From positions 1 through 64,000 of the forward strand of contig NW_026114290.1 in NCBI RefSeq assembly GCF_018139145.2: DNA of 64,000 nucleotides, read 5' to 3'. This document shows positions 39,601 through 51,600 of the stretch, piece after piece. Position 1 is the stretch's first letter. Every line of letters begins with the position of its first letter. A model generated the notes under the pieces. The model had not been told where the DNA came from, searched no databases, and saw only the letters and a program-made list of their open reading frames with translations. The translations under genes were made by a program, and so were the position numbers. The DNA comes from Gymnogyps californianus (lineage: Eukaryota; Chordata; Aves; Accipitriformes; Cathartidae).

Positions 39601-42600
39601 CTGCTCTGTCTGCCGCTTGCTGCTGTGGAGCCCCCAGATGAGGACTCAGAAGTGGGGCTTGCCCCTACCATGCCTGAGGTCCTGCCTTGGCTGAAGAGTC
39701 TCTTCTCCCTCTTGTAAAGCAAAATATTCAGAAACATTCTTAGGATCTCCGGGGTTGAAGAGTCCCACGAGGATCATCAAGCCCAACTCCTGACTCCACA
39801 CAGGGCAACCTAAAAGTTAAACCCTCTATCTAAGAGCGTTCTCCAAACACTTCTTGAACACCAACAGGCTTGGGGCCATCACCTCATCCCTGGGGAGCTT
39901 GTTCCAGTGCCTGACCACCCTCTCCATGAAGATCTCTTTCCTAACGGCCAATCTGAACTTCCCTTGATGCAGCTTTAAGCCGTTCCCTCGCGTCCTACTA
40001 CCAGACACCCGAGAGAAGAGATCAGCACCTCCGTCTCCGTTCCCCATCACGAGGAAGTTGTAGACAGCAATGAGGTCGCCCCTCGGTCTCCTCTTCTCTA
40101 AGCTGACCAACCCTGGTATCCTCAGCCGCTCCTCACAAGTCCTCTGCTCCTTTCACCATCTCCGTTGCCCTCCTTTGGACATGTTCTCAAATTTTTATGT
40201 CCTCCTTAGATTGTGGAGCCCCAAAGCGCCCACAGGACTCAAGGTGAGGTCCCACCGAGACGTGGGACCATCACATCTTTCAACCGGTTCGCTATACTGT
40301 GCCCAATGCACCCCAGGATACGGGCGGCCCTTTTGGCCGTGAGGGCACATGGTTGACTCCCGTTGAGCTTCCCATCAACCAAGACCCCCCCAGATCCCTC
40401 TCTGCGGGGCTGCGCTCCAGGATACGTGGAGAACAGGGAGCTCCTTCCAGTGGACGACGAGGGAAAAAGGGACGGGCTCTGAGCGTCGAGGGCTCCAAAA
40501 TTGATTTTAGGGGTGGCCGGGGAGAACCCTGGTGTGGTCCGCTCAGAGATACAAGCGGGGCAGAGACCCCACAGCCGCTTCGATTCCTCCCCCCGCCTCT
40601 TTTTTTTATCCAGGGTGCGCGAGCCAGTGCGGCCGGGGCCAGGAGGAGCCTGTGACTTTGTGGTGCCTGGGATGGAGACAACCGCAGCCTGAGCCTCAGC
40701 CAAAGAGGCTGTGGAGAGGCTGGAGGAGATCAGAAGGGGACGGCTCTTCCACCAGCACAACCAGGGCTGGAAGAGGCCGTTTATTGTAGATTTTATGGGG
40801 GTTTTTTTTTTTTTGAGCCTCGCTTCTTCCTTGACACTTTGACTTGAGAGCGAAGACCTCGGCGCGGCTCAGCAGCGGCTCCGATTTCCATCCTGACCTT
40901 TGCTTCCTCCGGTTAATTGTGGTTGCCCTCCGCGAAGGAATCGAGCTGCTTTGTGGACGTGGCCTTTTGTCCTCCTTTCCGTCAAGGAAGCAACGCCCGC
41001 GCGTCCCGTGGTGGCTGCGTTAATCGCAGATGAACGGAGGTTAGCAAAACCTTCTGGAGGTCCGTACCTGACCCCGGCTGCCAGCGAGGCCAACTTCAAA
41101 GCCAGGTCAGGTCGCTCAGGGCCGCGTCCCGTTGAGTTTGGAGAGGGTTGGAGGTATCGCCGGTCTCTCCCGGGTTAACGTGCCCTGAGGACCCTCCTCG
41201 TGTTACGGTTCTCGGGTCACGCTCTCCTTTTGTGTCGGCCTTTCTGGTTTTCCTCCCTGTGTGCTCGTTCTGCGCTCACCCGCAGCCTGACCTACTTTCC
41301 ACCGTCTTTTGATTCCTTTCTTGAGTTCCAGGTTATTGAAAAGCTCACGGTGGCCTCCTGCTTCCCTTCCCTCCTTCCCCTGCACGGGGATAACGCGGGC
41401 CGTTGCCCTTGATCTTGTCTTTTCTCCTGGTCTCTGAAGATTTCTGAGGGTAGGCAGCGCCGCAGGGAAGGCCGGACGTCGGTTTTTTAGCCTGAATTTG
41501 AGCTCCGTTTTCACCGCTGCTGATCTCTGGCCACAGGAGACGACGTGAAATCTCTCAGCCGGGTCTTCCAGCGCAGGAATCGTGGAGCGAGGATCCCTGG
41601 GGGCAGCACTCGAAGGCAGACGGTCGCAATAACCTATTTCAGTCTTGGCAACCGAGGAGAGAATTTGTCCCTTTCCCTTTCCTAATGTTTTTGGGAGACC
41701 CTGGTTTGTAACTGCTGGAGAAGGGGATGTTGCAGGTGGGGAGCCCTGACTTGGGGTGACCCAGGAATACCCATGGGTACTGCAACCACGTCGGGTTCAA
41801 AACCAGCCTCGCGGCAACCTCCTCATCCCAGCGGGATAGTGGCGGAGAGAGGAACAGCATCTATTTCTTGTATTTCTCCTCGTTCTGTTAAATTTCGGTG
41901 AGCTCCTGGGCCTGCCACAGCGATTCCTCGTGACCTCCTAGTCCTGATGTTGGTTTTTCTCCAGCTCCTTTAAGCCAAGGAGAGGTTTTATGTCTCACCA
42001 CCCCAGCAGAGAAAGAAGAGAGGAACTTTAGGCGCAGTTCATGAGCAGCCCGTCCTCCTCGGCAGAGCCAGCGAGGGGAAGCACCGTGTTTAAAACGATT
42101 TGATAGTTCAAAAGCGTGACAGAGAGCTGGCAAAACCCCCTTGGCAAGGAATCGGCTCGCACAGAGCTCTGGACGCCGTAGGCTGGCCAGCAAAGACAGA
42201 TGCTTTCATCCTCACCCCAGACGGAGCCCGTTAGCAAGCCAGCCATCAGGCAGTCCTGCCTGTCCCGGCGTTTCCCGTACCCCTTGTCGCCTTTGCTGGA
42301 TCTTCTTCGAGAAGATTTGGCTCAAATTTGGGGAATTACTTTTTTTTTTTTTTTCAGACCGAGGGGCAAAGCTGAGCTCTGCAGCGGCGTACCGGCTGCT
42401 CCGCAGATCATCCCGTGAATCCGGGTTAAAGCAGCAGGTTATCCGAACGGAGCCTTTTGCCAGGTGCGAGGGGGTTGTCGGCCGCTACGAGGGGCTTTTC
42501 TCTCCCCTCTTCCGAGCATGGTTTGTTGAGAATTACCGTGAGGATGTTTTCACGGGCCTTTGAGGACTCGTGAATCTCTGCGCCACCCCGCAGATGTGAG

Positions 42601-45600
42601 CACGTGTCACCCCGGCACCTGAAAGCTGCCAGGATGAGACCCTCCGTGTTGTCCCTGCGCGGAGACCGGAGTCCCTGAGGACCTCTGGTCACTGCTGCGG
42701 GCTTTGAAACTCCGCAAAAATGTCAGGATTTGGCCCATGATGGCTTCTTTAGCCTCGCGGAAGCTGGCTAATCTCGCAGAAGCTGGATTAACCATCTAGC
42801 ACCCCTTTTTAAGCTGCCTGAGATGCAAAAGTAAGTAGGAATTTGAACCTCCAAAGCTTCCCCGTGCTGAAAAATGTAGTGACCAGTGTGGGCCTGGTTT
42901 TGTTTTAGCTGTGGCTCTGGCGGGCTGTCTCCTCTTCCCCCGCTGCCTCTTCTCGGTTCAGTTTTGTTTACGCACTCTGAGGACAGCAGGCGGGTTTGCA
43001 ATCGCACGTGGGTTTTCTTGGTGTCATTACGGACCGAATCGGCCAGCTTTGAATGCGTGTTTTCGACTCGTAAGCCCAGAAACTGCAAGGAAATGCTTGT
43101 GGCCACGGTAGGACTCTGCTCGTCCTTCCCTGGGGAGGTGAGGAGGAGGATGGAGCTGAGCAGAACCCATCCAAGGTAACGATTACACGCTCCGTCTTTC
43201 TGTATTTCTATTTTGGGCTCCATAAGTAACTTTCACCCGTAAGTTCCTTTGGTTAGAGCCGGCTTCCTCACCCTGATGTGCCAGGAGTGGATGGGAACGG
43301 TTCTGGCAGGGATCGGTCCTCTCCACTCGCCGCTGAGGTGAACGGTCTGCGCTTGTTACAGTTGCTTTGCAATCCAGGTGGATTTTGTTTCCCAGTCCGG
43401 GTAGATTTTTGGTTTCCTACACGTGTTTCCACCCCGTTCCCTTCTCCTCCTCCTCACGCCGCGCTCCGGCAGCCTTTCCCTTTTCCGATAGGACTGGTCG
43501 TTGCTGCTCTTCCCCTCGGGCAACGCGCGGCCCGCGTCTCCCTTCGCAGGGCTCGCTCTCTCCCAACATCTGCTGTAATTTTGGAACAGCTCTTGCCAAA
43601 AAAAAAAAACCCCGGAGTTCTCAGCTGGTTCCGGTAGCGTTATGTCAGTCTGTTCAGGAGCGGGGCTTTCCAGGGAGACTTTGCCGCCGTTGCCTCGGTC
43701 CCCTTGGGTCTGAATCCGTGGTCAGGCGTTATTTGTACCCCCTGCTTTGAGGAGGGGTAGCGGTGCCTTAGGAGATGGCTGATGTCCTCGTATCCCTCCT
43801 CCGGAGAGCAAATTGCTTCTCTTTTTGCTTTTTATTGCAGTGGTTTTGAATAGAAACCCGCTCCCTGTGGCAGCGAGGTGGGGGGGGGAACGGGACGGAG
43901 GAGGCCTTGGGTGGCCTTTTCCATCTCAGTAGGTGTCCGGGTGGTGCTTGGCTTGGGTGGTCCTGTCCTCTGGGTACGGGGCTGGGCTGGGGCCGGCCCT
44001 GGGTGAGCTGGGGAGAGCCCCGTTAAGTGAGGGGGAGGTTGAGCCAGGGCCTGTGGGGCAGCCAGGCCCCATGGCGGGGGGGGGGGCCTGTGGGGCAGCC
44101 AGGCCCCATGGCGGGGGGGGGGCCTGTGGGGCAGCCAGGCCCCATGGCGGGGGGGGCCTGTGGGACAGCCAGGCCCCATGGCTGGGGGGGGGGGGCTGTG
44201 GGGCAGCCAGGCCCCATGGCGGGGGCCCTGTGGAGCTGGGCCGGAGGTGTGAGGGGGACCATGGAGGGACACAGGCCCTGCAGCTGGGCCTTGTACCGTA
44301 TCCCGGTACAGCCAGGCCCCGTGGGGGGCCAGGGGAGCCCCATGGGGCTGGGTGAGAGCTGAGCCCCGGGGGTCTTGGGCACACGTCGGTCCTGGGGCTG
44401 AGCTAGGCCTGGCCTTGGCCGGTACCCGGAGCCCAAGCCTGGGCCTCGCACTCCGCCATGGAGCGCCCCCCTCCCCACCGCACCGCTCGATCGCTCGGCG
44501 CTCCCCCTTCCTCCCTGTCGCCACCTCCCGCGCGCCTCTGCCCGCCGGGGCGCCGATTGCTCGGCGCTCGACCTCCCGCCCCGGGGACCGGCTTCCCCCC
44601 CCCCCTTACCCCCCCCCCCCGCCCGCTTTCTCTCCGTTCCCTTACTCGGCGCTCGACCGCTCGGCCTGGCGGGCGGGCGCGCGCGGCTCGGCGCTCGGCC
44701 TGGCGGCCTGGCGGCCGCCCCGCATGTGCCGGAGCCAAGATGGCGGCCTCCACCTCCTCGCAGCCCAAAGTGACAAAAGCGGCGGCGGCGCCTCGACCCC
44801 GGGACCGGGACCGGGGTGGGGACGGCGAACCCGAGCCCGAGGCGGCGCCCGAGCCGGGTGAGCCCCCCTTTTCCTCCGCCGACCCCGCCCCGCCGCGCCC
44901 GGGCCCACCCGCGGCGCCCCCCCCCCCCCCCCATCTCCCCCCCTCCCTTTCCCCGCCGCAGCGGCGGGTCCGACCCGGGGCCGCCGCCGGTTCCAGGCCC
45001 GGTCCTGACGGGGAAAGGGGAGGGAGGAGGGGGGGGAAAGGCCCGGCGAGGGCCGCTGTCGCCGAGCCGCCGCCCTCCTTTGTCCGTACCCCGGCCTCGC
45101 TTTGTCCCTCACGGGGGCCCCGCCATCCCCTCGGCGGGGCCCCCCGGACCCGGCCTGTCCGTTCGCAACGGGCCGCGCCCGGTTCCTGTCACCGTTGGGA
45201 ACGGGGTGGGGGGGGTGGGGGGTGGGGGGGGGGTGAGGAAAGCTTTTCCCCTCCTCCCCGCCCTCCTTGGGGGGGGGACGACGACACGGGACACACACGA
45301 CACGATCCGGTGTGGGGAGGGGGGGGGATGCAAAGCAAATCCCGGCCGCTCCCTAGCACCGCCCCGGGGTGGGAAGCCGGGCCCGGTGAACCCGAGGCAG
45401 CCCCCAACCCGCCCCCCGGGCTCGGGCGGGGCTGCCACCGGCCGCCCCCCCCCCCCATCCCCGCAGGGAGCTGCCACCTTCCCTGTCCCTTTTCCCACAG
45501 GGAGCTGCCGCTTTCCCCGTCCCCCTCCCAGCAGGAAGCTGTCACCTTTGTGTGTGTCCCGTGTCGTCCCCCCCCCCAGTCTCAGCAGGGAGCTGCCACC

Positions 45601-48600
45601 ATCGGTGTCCCCTTCCCCACAGGGAAGCTGCCACGTTCCGTCCCCCCCCCGCTTCCCGCTGGGAGCTGTCACCAGCCATCCATCCATCCCGCTGCAGAGA
45701 GATGCCACCTTCATGTCCCTGTCCCCCCCCACCCCACCACCACCCTAGGGAGCTGCCACCTTCGTGTGTGTCCCCCCCCAGAGAGCTGCCGCTGTCCCCT
45801 GTGAGGGAACAGCCACCATTTCCCCCCTCCTGCAGGGAAACGCCACCATCATCCTCCTCTCCCGCCGTCCCCAAGCACCCCCAAATCCCGCTGGCAGGCC
45901 GCTGCCATCCCAGCGGTGTGTCACCTGCCACCAGGGTGGCTGTCCCCCTCTAAAAGCACCCACCAGCCCCACGCAGACCTCCCCCCCCACCCCGTTCTCT
46001 CTGATTCTCCCTCTTGAGCTCTCCGGAGCAGCTTAAACCTTCGCGTCACGAAGCCACCTTCTCACGCCGACCTCCCTTCGGCCACGTTAATCCGTTTTCG
46101 GGGGCCGACGATCTCCTTCTCTCGGCAGTCCTGGCTCCGGAAGAGGAAGAATTGGTGGCCATGGAGGTGGGTTCACCCCCTCTCCCGAAAAAAAGCGCTC
46201 CCGCCGGGCAGCTGGATCAACCCCCCACCAGGATAGGGACCAAACTGTCTCCTGAGCCGCCCGGGAGCAAACCAGAGCCTCAGGACTCCAAAAGTGAGTA
46301 TTTTCGCCCGGTTTCTCGTCGTCTCCGACAGCCGAACACCGGGTTCTTGCTGCGAGGAGAGAGCGGGGAGCCTGGCAGGCGTTTGTTTAACCCGATCCGT
46401 GAGGATTTTCAGGTCCTTTTGCTTAATTAATCTTCTAATTAAGAAGGTGGCCGTGTTGTATTCTGGTATCGCTGGTTTACGTTGCTTTTCTTTCCCCGGT
46501 ACCAGCAGCTTTCCAAAGCTCGCCGGGACCGACGTGCCCTCCCTGTCCTCCTTAAACCACCTCAATCGGTCCTTTCTCTCCTAATTAACGACGTTCCCCC
46601 TCAAATGGTCGCTTTGAGATCCCTCTCCCTCACTGGCTGGGCTTCGGAGCCTGGCCGCGGCTCACCGATTGCGGGCAAGGCTTCCAAAACCGCCCTGGAA
46701 AACGTTCCTCGAGCGGGGAAAACCGGCCTCCTTCCACCCCAGAGCAGCGATCCTTGTCCTCCCACAGCTCTGCTCGCTCTTCCCCGCTTTATTCCTGCCC
46801 GCGCGGAGCGTCTTAACGTTCAAAATTAGGGTTGGGGGGTGGTAAAAATCCCTCGGGAGGGAGAAACAGCGTGGCCGGACGCTGCTCCTTGTGCCTCCTG
46901 CCGCGGCTGTGCCCTGATTTTCTTTTTTTCCTCTCTCTCTCTCTCTCTTTCTCTCTTTCTCTCTTTTTTTTCTTTCTCTTTTTAGCCCAGAACCTTACGA
47001 CGTGCGAAGTATGCGGCGCCTGCTTCGAAACCCGCAAAGGCTTATCCAGCCATGCCCGTTCTCACCTACGGCAACTCGGCGTAGCCGAATCGGAGAGCAG
47101 CGGGGCTCCCATCGATTTGCTTTACGAACTGATGAAGCAAAAAGGCAAACCCGACGGCAGCCCCATGTCTCCCACCCTCGGCAAAAAATCCGGTTCCCCC
47201 AAAGACGCCACCGCCGCTTCCCCTCGACCCACGCTCCTGGCGCTCGGCAAAGCCGGCGAGCGCCCGCCGGATGGTCCCGTTAATAAAGCCATCAAATCCC
47301 CTCCCGGCTTCTCGAAAAACCTCTCGCAACCGGGATCCCCCATCCTTAAGAAGGTGCCGCCCGCTCTTTCGGGGTCCCCGTCTCCGAAAAACCCCGAGGA
47401 GAAGAGCTCCAAGCTCTCGCTGAGCCCTCTGCAGAGCTCCCCGAAAGCGCAGTGGCCGCAGGCGGATGAGGAAGGACCCCTCAATTTAAGTGAGTTTGGT
47501 TTTTTTTTTTTCTCTGCGTTTCCCGTTCGGCTGAGGGCAGGGGGAAATCCCCGGCTTCTCCCATCCTGCTCCTGCCAAGCCGGGGCATCCCTCGGCGGCT
47601 GGGATGGCGCAGAGCTCGGCGGAGGAGCTGGCGTTTGGTAACGGCCGTGCCGGGAAGATAACGTGCCGCTCGGTTGCGACTATCGGAGGGGATGACTGGG
47701 CAAACAGGGATTCCCGTCGGGATTTCAGGAAAACCGCTGACTCTCTCCCCTCCGAGCCCTTCACGTCTCTCTCCCCAACTTTTCGTGCTTCCCTTGGCTC
47801 CTCCGGGCCGCAGTTCGGCTGGCGTGGAGCACCCTCCGGCGCAGCCAGCTCCCCTTTCCCGATGGAGCGCGGTGGGTTTGGCCGGCGTCAGCCCGTTCCC
47901 CGCTGCCATTTCCAGCGTCGGATGCGCTCGGAGAGGCATCGCCGCGGCTCTCGGGACCGCAGCCCTGGTGCTGCCATGTCCCTCTTCATCCCCAAGCTCC
48001 GTCGGTGACTTATTCCGACACCTTGGGACCAAAACGGTTTTCCCGGCAGCAGCCGGCTCTTGCCTCCTTCTCCCAGAGCGCCGCGTCTTGCTGGGAATGT
48101 CTTCATCAACGGCTCAAAGGGCTGTTTGGTTTTTCTGGCTCGTTACTTCTTCATCCTCGTTACCGGGCTTGCCCAGCGGGCCCGTACCGCCGCTGGCAGC
48201 ACCAACAGGCACTTCATCTTCCCCGGTGGGAAATCGCGGCGCATTTAGGGGTCGTTTCCCGCGATAAAGCGGAAGACGGCGTCCTAACTTTTGCTGTATC
48301 CGCTCCTTCCCTCGTTGCAGGAGCGGCTCTAAGACCTGATATCCCTCCAAATCCCCCCGGCTGGCCATTTCCTAACCCTGCCAGGTTTCTCGGAGCCGTA
48401 CGGCTATAAAATCGCTCCGTCCCGCCTTTTGATAAGCTGAAAAGCTCCGGGATGGCAGAGCCGGATGCTGGCCGGTGGCGGGACAGACTTTATAGCTGGA
48501 TGGGTTTGCTCTCCGGAGGTGCTGCTCCTCCGCCGGTGGCGGAAGACGCAGGGTTCGGCCCCGGCTCGTCCTCGCAGCCCTTTAAAGACTTGGAGCAGGA

Positions 48601-51600
48601 ACAGAAAAGCGCTTGATGCCTGTCTCGTAGCCAGCGCCGTAATTCCTCTTCGTTAGGGCTGCCTGCTAACGAAGCCGTAGGAGCAGACAAACTCTGCTCT
48701 GGCTGCTCAGCTTGGCGTGAGCCAAGTCCCCGGCACGCTGCAGGCTGCAGCGGCCGACAGATCCCAACCTACGGCACAAGGAATCAGCCCATCTTCTCCC
48801 TCGTTCCCCTCCGCCGGCTAAGAAACCGAAGCCGCGGCCGTGCCGGCTGTCTGCCGGAGCCGGTCTGTGCGGTGAGCAGGGCTTCGGCTGCCGCAATGCC
48901 TCCGCTCCCTCTCCGTAGGTCCTTTCCCGGTATCGCTTCAGTGGCATCCAAAATCCCGACTCAGGTTAGAAATTACCGCCCCGGACTCGCCGGTGAGCTC
49001 TTTCCACCGGCGGGGAGGGTTGCGCGGTGCCCGGGAGCGGCTGGCCAAGTCCTGCCTGCGCCTATCTCCCCCTCCACCTGAAATTATCCTGCTCGGGTCT
49101 CCCTTGCCGCGCGGGTTTCTGCCGCTGGCGTGGTTTTGCCCCGGTTCCAGGCAGGGATCTGCCTTAATTTCCCCATCCCGACGCAGCGCCGATGGTTTCT
49201 CCCTTCCCCTCCGCAGCCGGAGGGCGGACGAGGACCGGTGAAGTTGTGTTTCTCCTCCAGGATATCGCGTGGCTCAGGTTGCGGCTTGTTTTTGGTGATA
49301 AAACCTCTTCCCGCTTCATCTTCCTCCTCCTCCTCTTCATCAACGTGCCGGGAATTGGCGCTTCCCGGAGGCAGGAGATGCCCCGACTCGAGGGCCGAGC
49401 ATCCAGCACCGGGATTAGCAGGGACGCGTTTGGTTTAAGCACGCGGTGTTTGTCCCGGTGCCACCGGCACCGCGGTGTCCGGGAGCGTACCTTCATCCAG
49501 AGCCCTTCCTCCTCTCCGCAGCGGTTGGGCTCGGATGCTGCGGCGCGAGCGAGGCTCGCCGCTTCCCGGCGACGCGAGCCGGGAAGGGACACGAGCGTCG
49601 GCGTAATCCCGGCGCTCCGGACCACGGCTCTGCCGGGAAGCCCTCCAGCTCCCTGCAGCACCCCCCGGCCGTTGCGTTTTCCTGGGGTACCCCGATGCGT
49701 TCGAGCCCGCTCCCAATTTCGGGCAGGGATCGGCTTTGCCGCCATGGGCCGCGTCCGTCTGTCCTGCCTGTCCATTGAACAACGCCGGTCTTTCTTCTCT
49801 CTCTCCCTCTCTCTCTCTTTCTCTTCCCCCCCTTCCCTCTCTCCGCAGCCTCGGGGTCGGAGCCGGTGCGAGACATCCGCTGCGAGTTTTGCGGCGAATA
49901 CTTCGAAAACCGCAAAGGTTTGTCGAGCCACGCTCGATCTCACCTCCGACAAATGGGGGTGACCGAGTGGTACGTCAACGGCTCGCCCATCGACACGCTA
50001 CGGGAGATCCTCAAACGGAGAACTCAGCCGCGGAGCAGCGCCTCGAATCCCGCCGGTCCCGGGCAAAAAGCCATGGCCAAGACCCTCTTGAGCAGCATGG
50101 GATCCTTGGAACCGCGCGGTCCCGGAGAGATTCACATCCCCACCCTCACCAAGAAGGTCCAGCAACCCGGCAGCCCCATGGGGCAATCTCCTACCTCGTC
50201 CCCACCTCCCACCGCCCGGAAGATGTTTCCAGGCCTTTCTCCTCCCTCCTTGCAGAAGAAACTCAAACAAGATCAACTGAGGGTGGAGATCAAGCGGGAG
50301 ATGATGTCGGGAGGACTCCACGGAGAACCTCACCCCTCCGACCGAGCCTGGTCCCCGCGGGAGGAGATGTCTCCCTTGAACCTCTGTAAGTCCGCGGCTG
50401 TCGCCTTCCCCGCTCCGTCTGGCGGGGTCGAGCGGGATCGCGCTCCCCGGGGACACGGGGGAATCCGTCTCGCTTCGGGAAGGGCTGAGAGCTCTACCCG
50501 GTGATCCCGGGGTGGCCCACGTCATACTTCCGTGGGCCGTGGTGGGGGGGGGAACCCTCGCTGTGGCCGGGAGAGGGGCGGTGGGGGGGGGGGGGGGGTT
50601 CAAGCACGGTTCTTCTTCCCCCCGACCCCACCTCTCTCCCCGCAGCCTCCCGAGCCGATCCGGTGCGAGACATCCGCTGCGAGTTTTGCGGCGAATATTT
50701 CGAAAACCGCAAAGGTTTGTCGAGCCACGCTCGATCTCACCTCCGACAAATGGGGGTGACCGAGTGGTCGGTCAACGGTTCGCCCATCGACACGCTACGA
50801 GAGATCCTCAAGAAGAAATCCAAACCCTGCGTTATCAAGAAGGAACCCCACGCCTCCACCATCGAACCCCCTAAATCGATCGGGGAGGAAGGGACGGATC
50901 CCAAGTCCCCCGGAAAAATCCTACAGGGCATGACCTTGCCTCCCCTGGGCGGGCGGACGGGGAAACCCAACCCCGGCAGTTCCACCTTGAACCGGGAGAT
51001 CTCCTTGTCGCCCCTCACCAGCAAACCCCAGGGCGGTTTCCTGACGCCGTTGGCTGCCAAGCGGCCGTTGCCGGACGATCGGTTGGGCCCCCACGCCGAA
51101 GTCAAGCACAAGGCGTACATCCAGACCGAGCTGCCCTTCAAAACCAAGGCCGTGCACGACAAACCTGCGCACACCTGTAAGTGGGGGGGACGCGGGGGGG
51201 TGGGGGGGGGGGAAAGCACGGTGTAGCCCCCCCTGGGGTGTCTTACCACGTGGTGTAACCCCCCTGGGGTGTCTTACCATGTGCCGTAGCCCCCCTGGGG
51301 TGTCTTACCACACACCATAGCCCTCCCAGGGTGTCTTAACCGCGCAGTGTAGCCCCCCCGGGGTGTCTTACCGCACACCGTAGACCCGCTGGGGTGTCTT
51401 ACCACGCAGTGTAGCCCCCCTGGGGTCTCTTACCGCACGGTGTAGACCCTCCGGGGTGTCTTACCACACGGTGTAGCCCCCCCGGGGTGTCTTACCATGC
51501 GGTGTAGCCCCCCCAGGGTGTCTTACCGTGCGGTGTAGCCCACCCAGGGTGTCTTACCGCACAGTGTAGCCCCCCTGGGGTGTCTTACCATGTGGTGTAG

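Larger units (their letters stand above)
35144..46128 (+). other. WIZ intron 4 (11 kb)
   Basis: Carries one CR1 fragment (39740-40430), the G-rich minisatellite, the internal promoter and alternative first exon, and the acceptor-like array. Stretches 35144-39739 and 40431-44045 show no coding exon or known repeat. Confidence 0.65.

Noticed and set aside
44458..45804. 448-codon plus-strand ORF in the CpG-rich region
   Set aside because: Only 44740-44857 is supported, by its donor and matching phase. The rest is stop-poor Pro/Gly/Arg sequence and intron.
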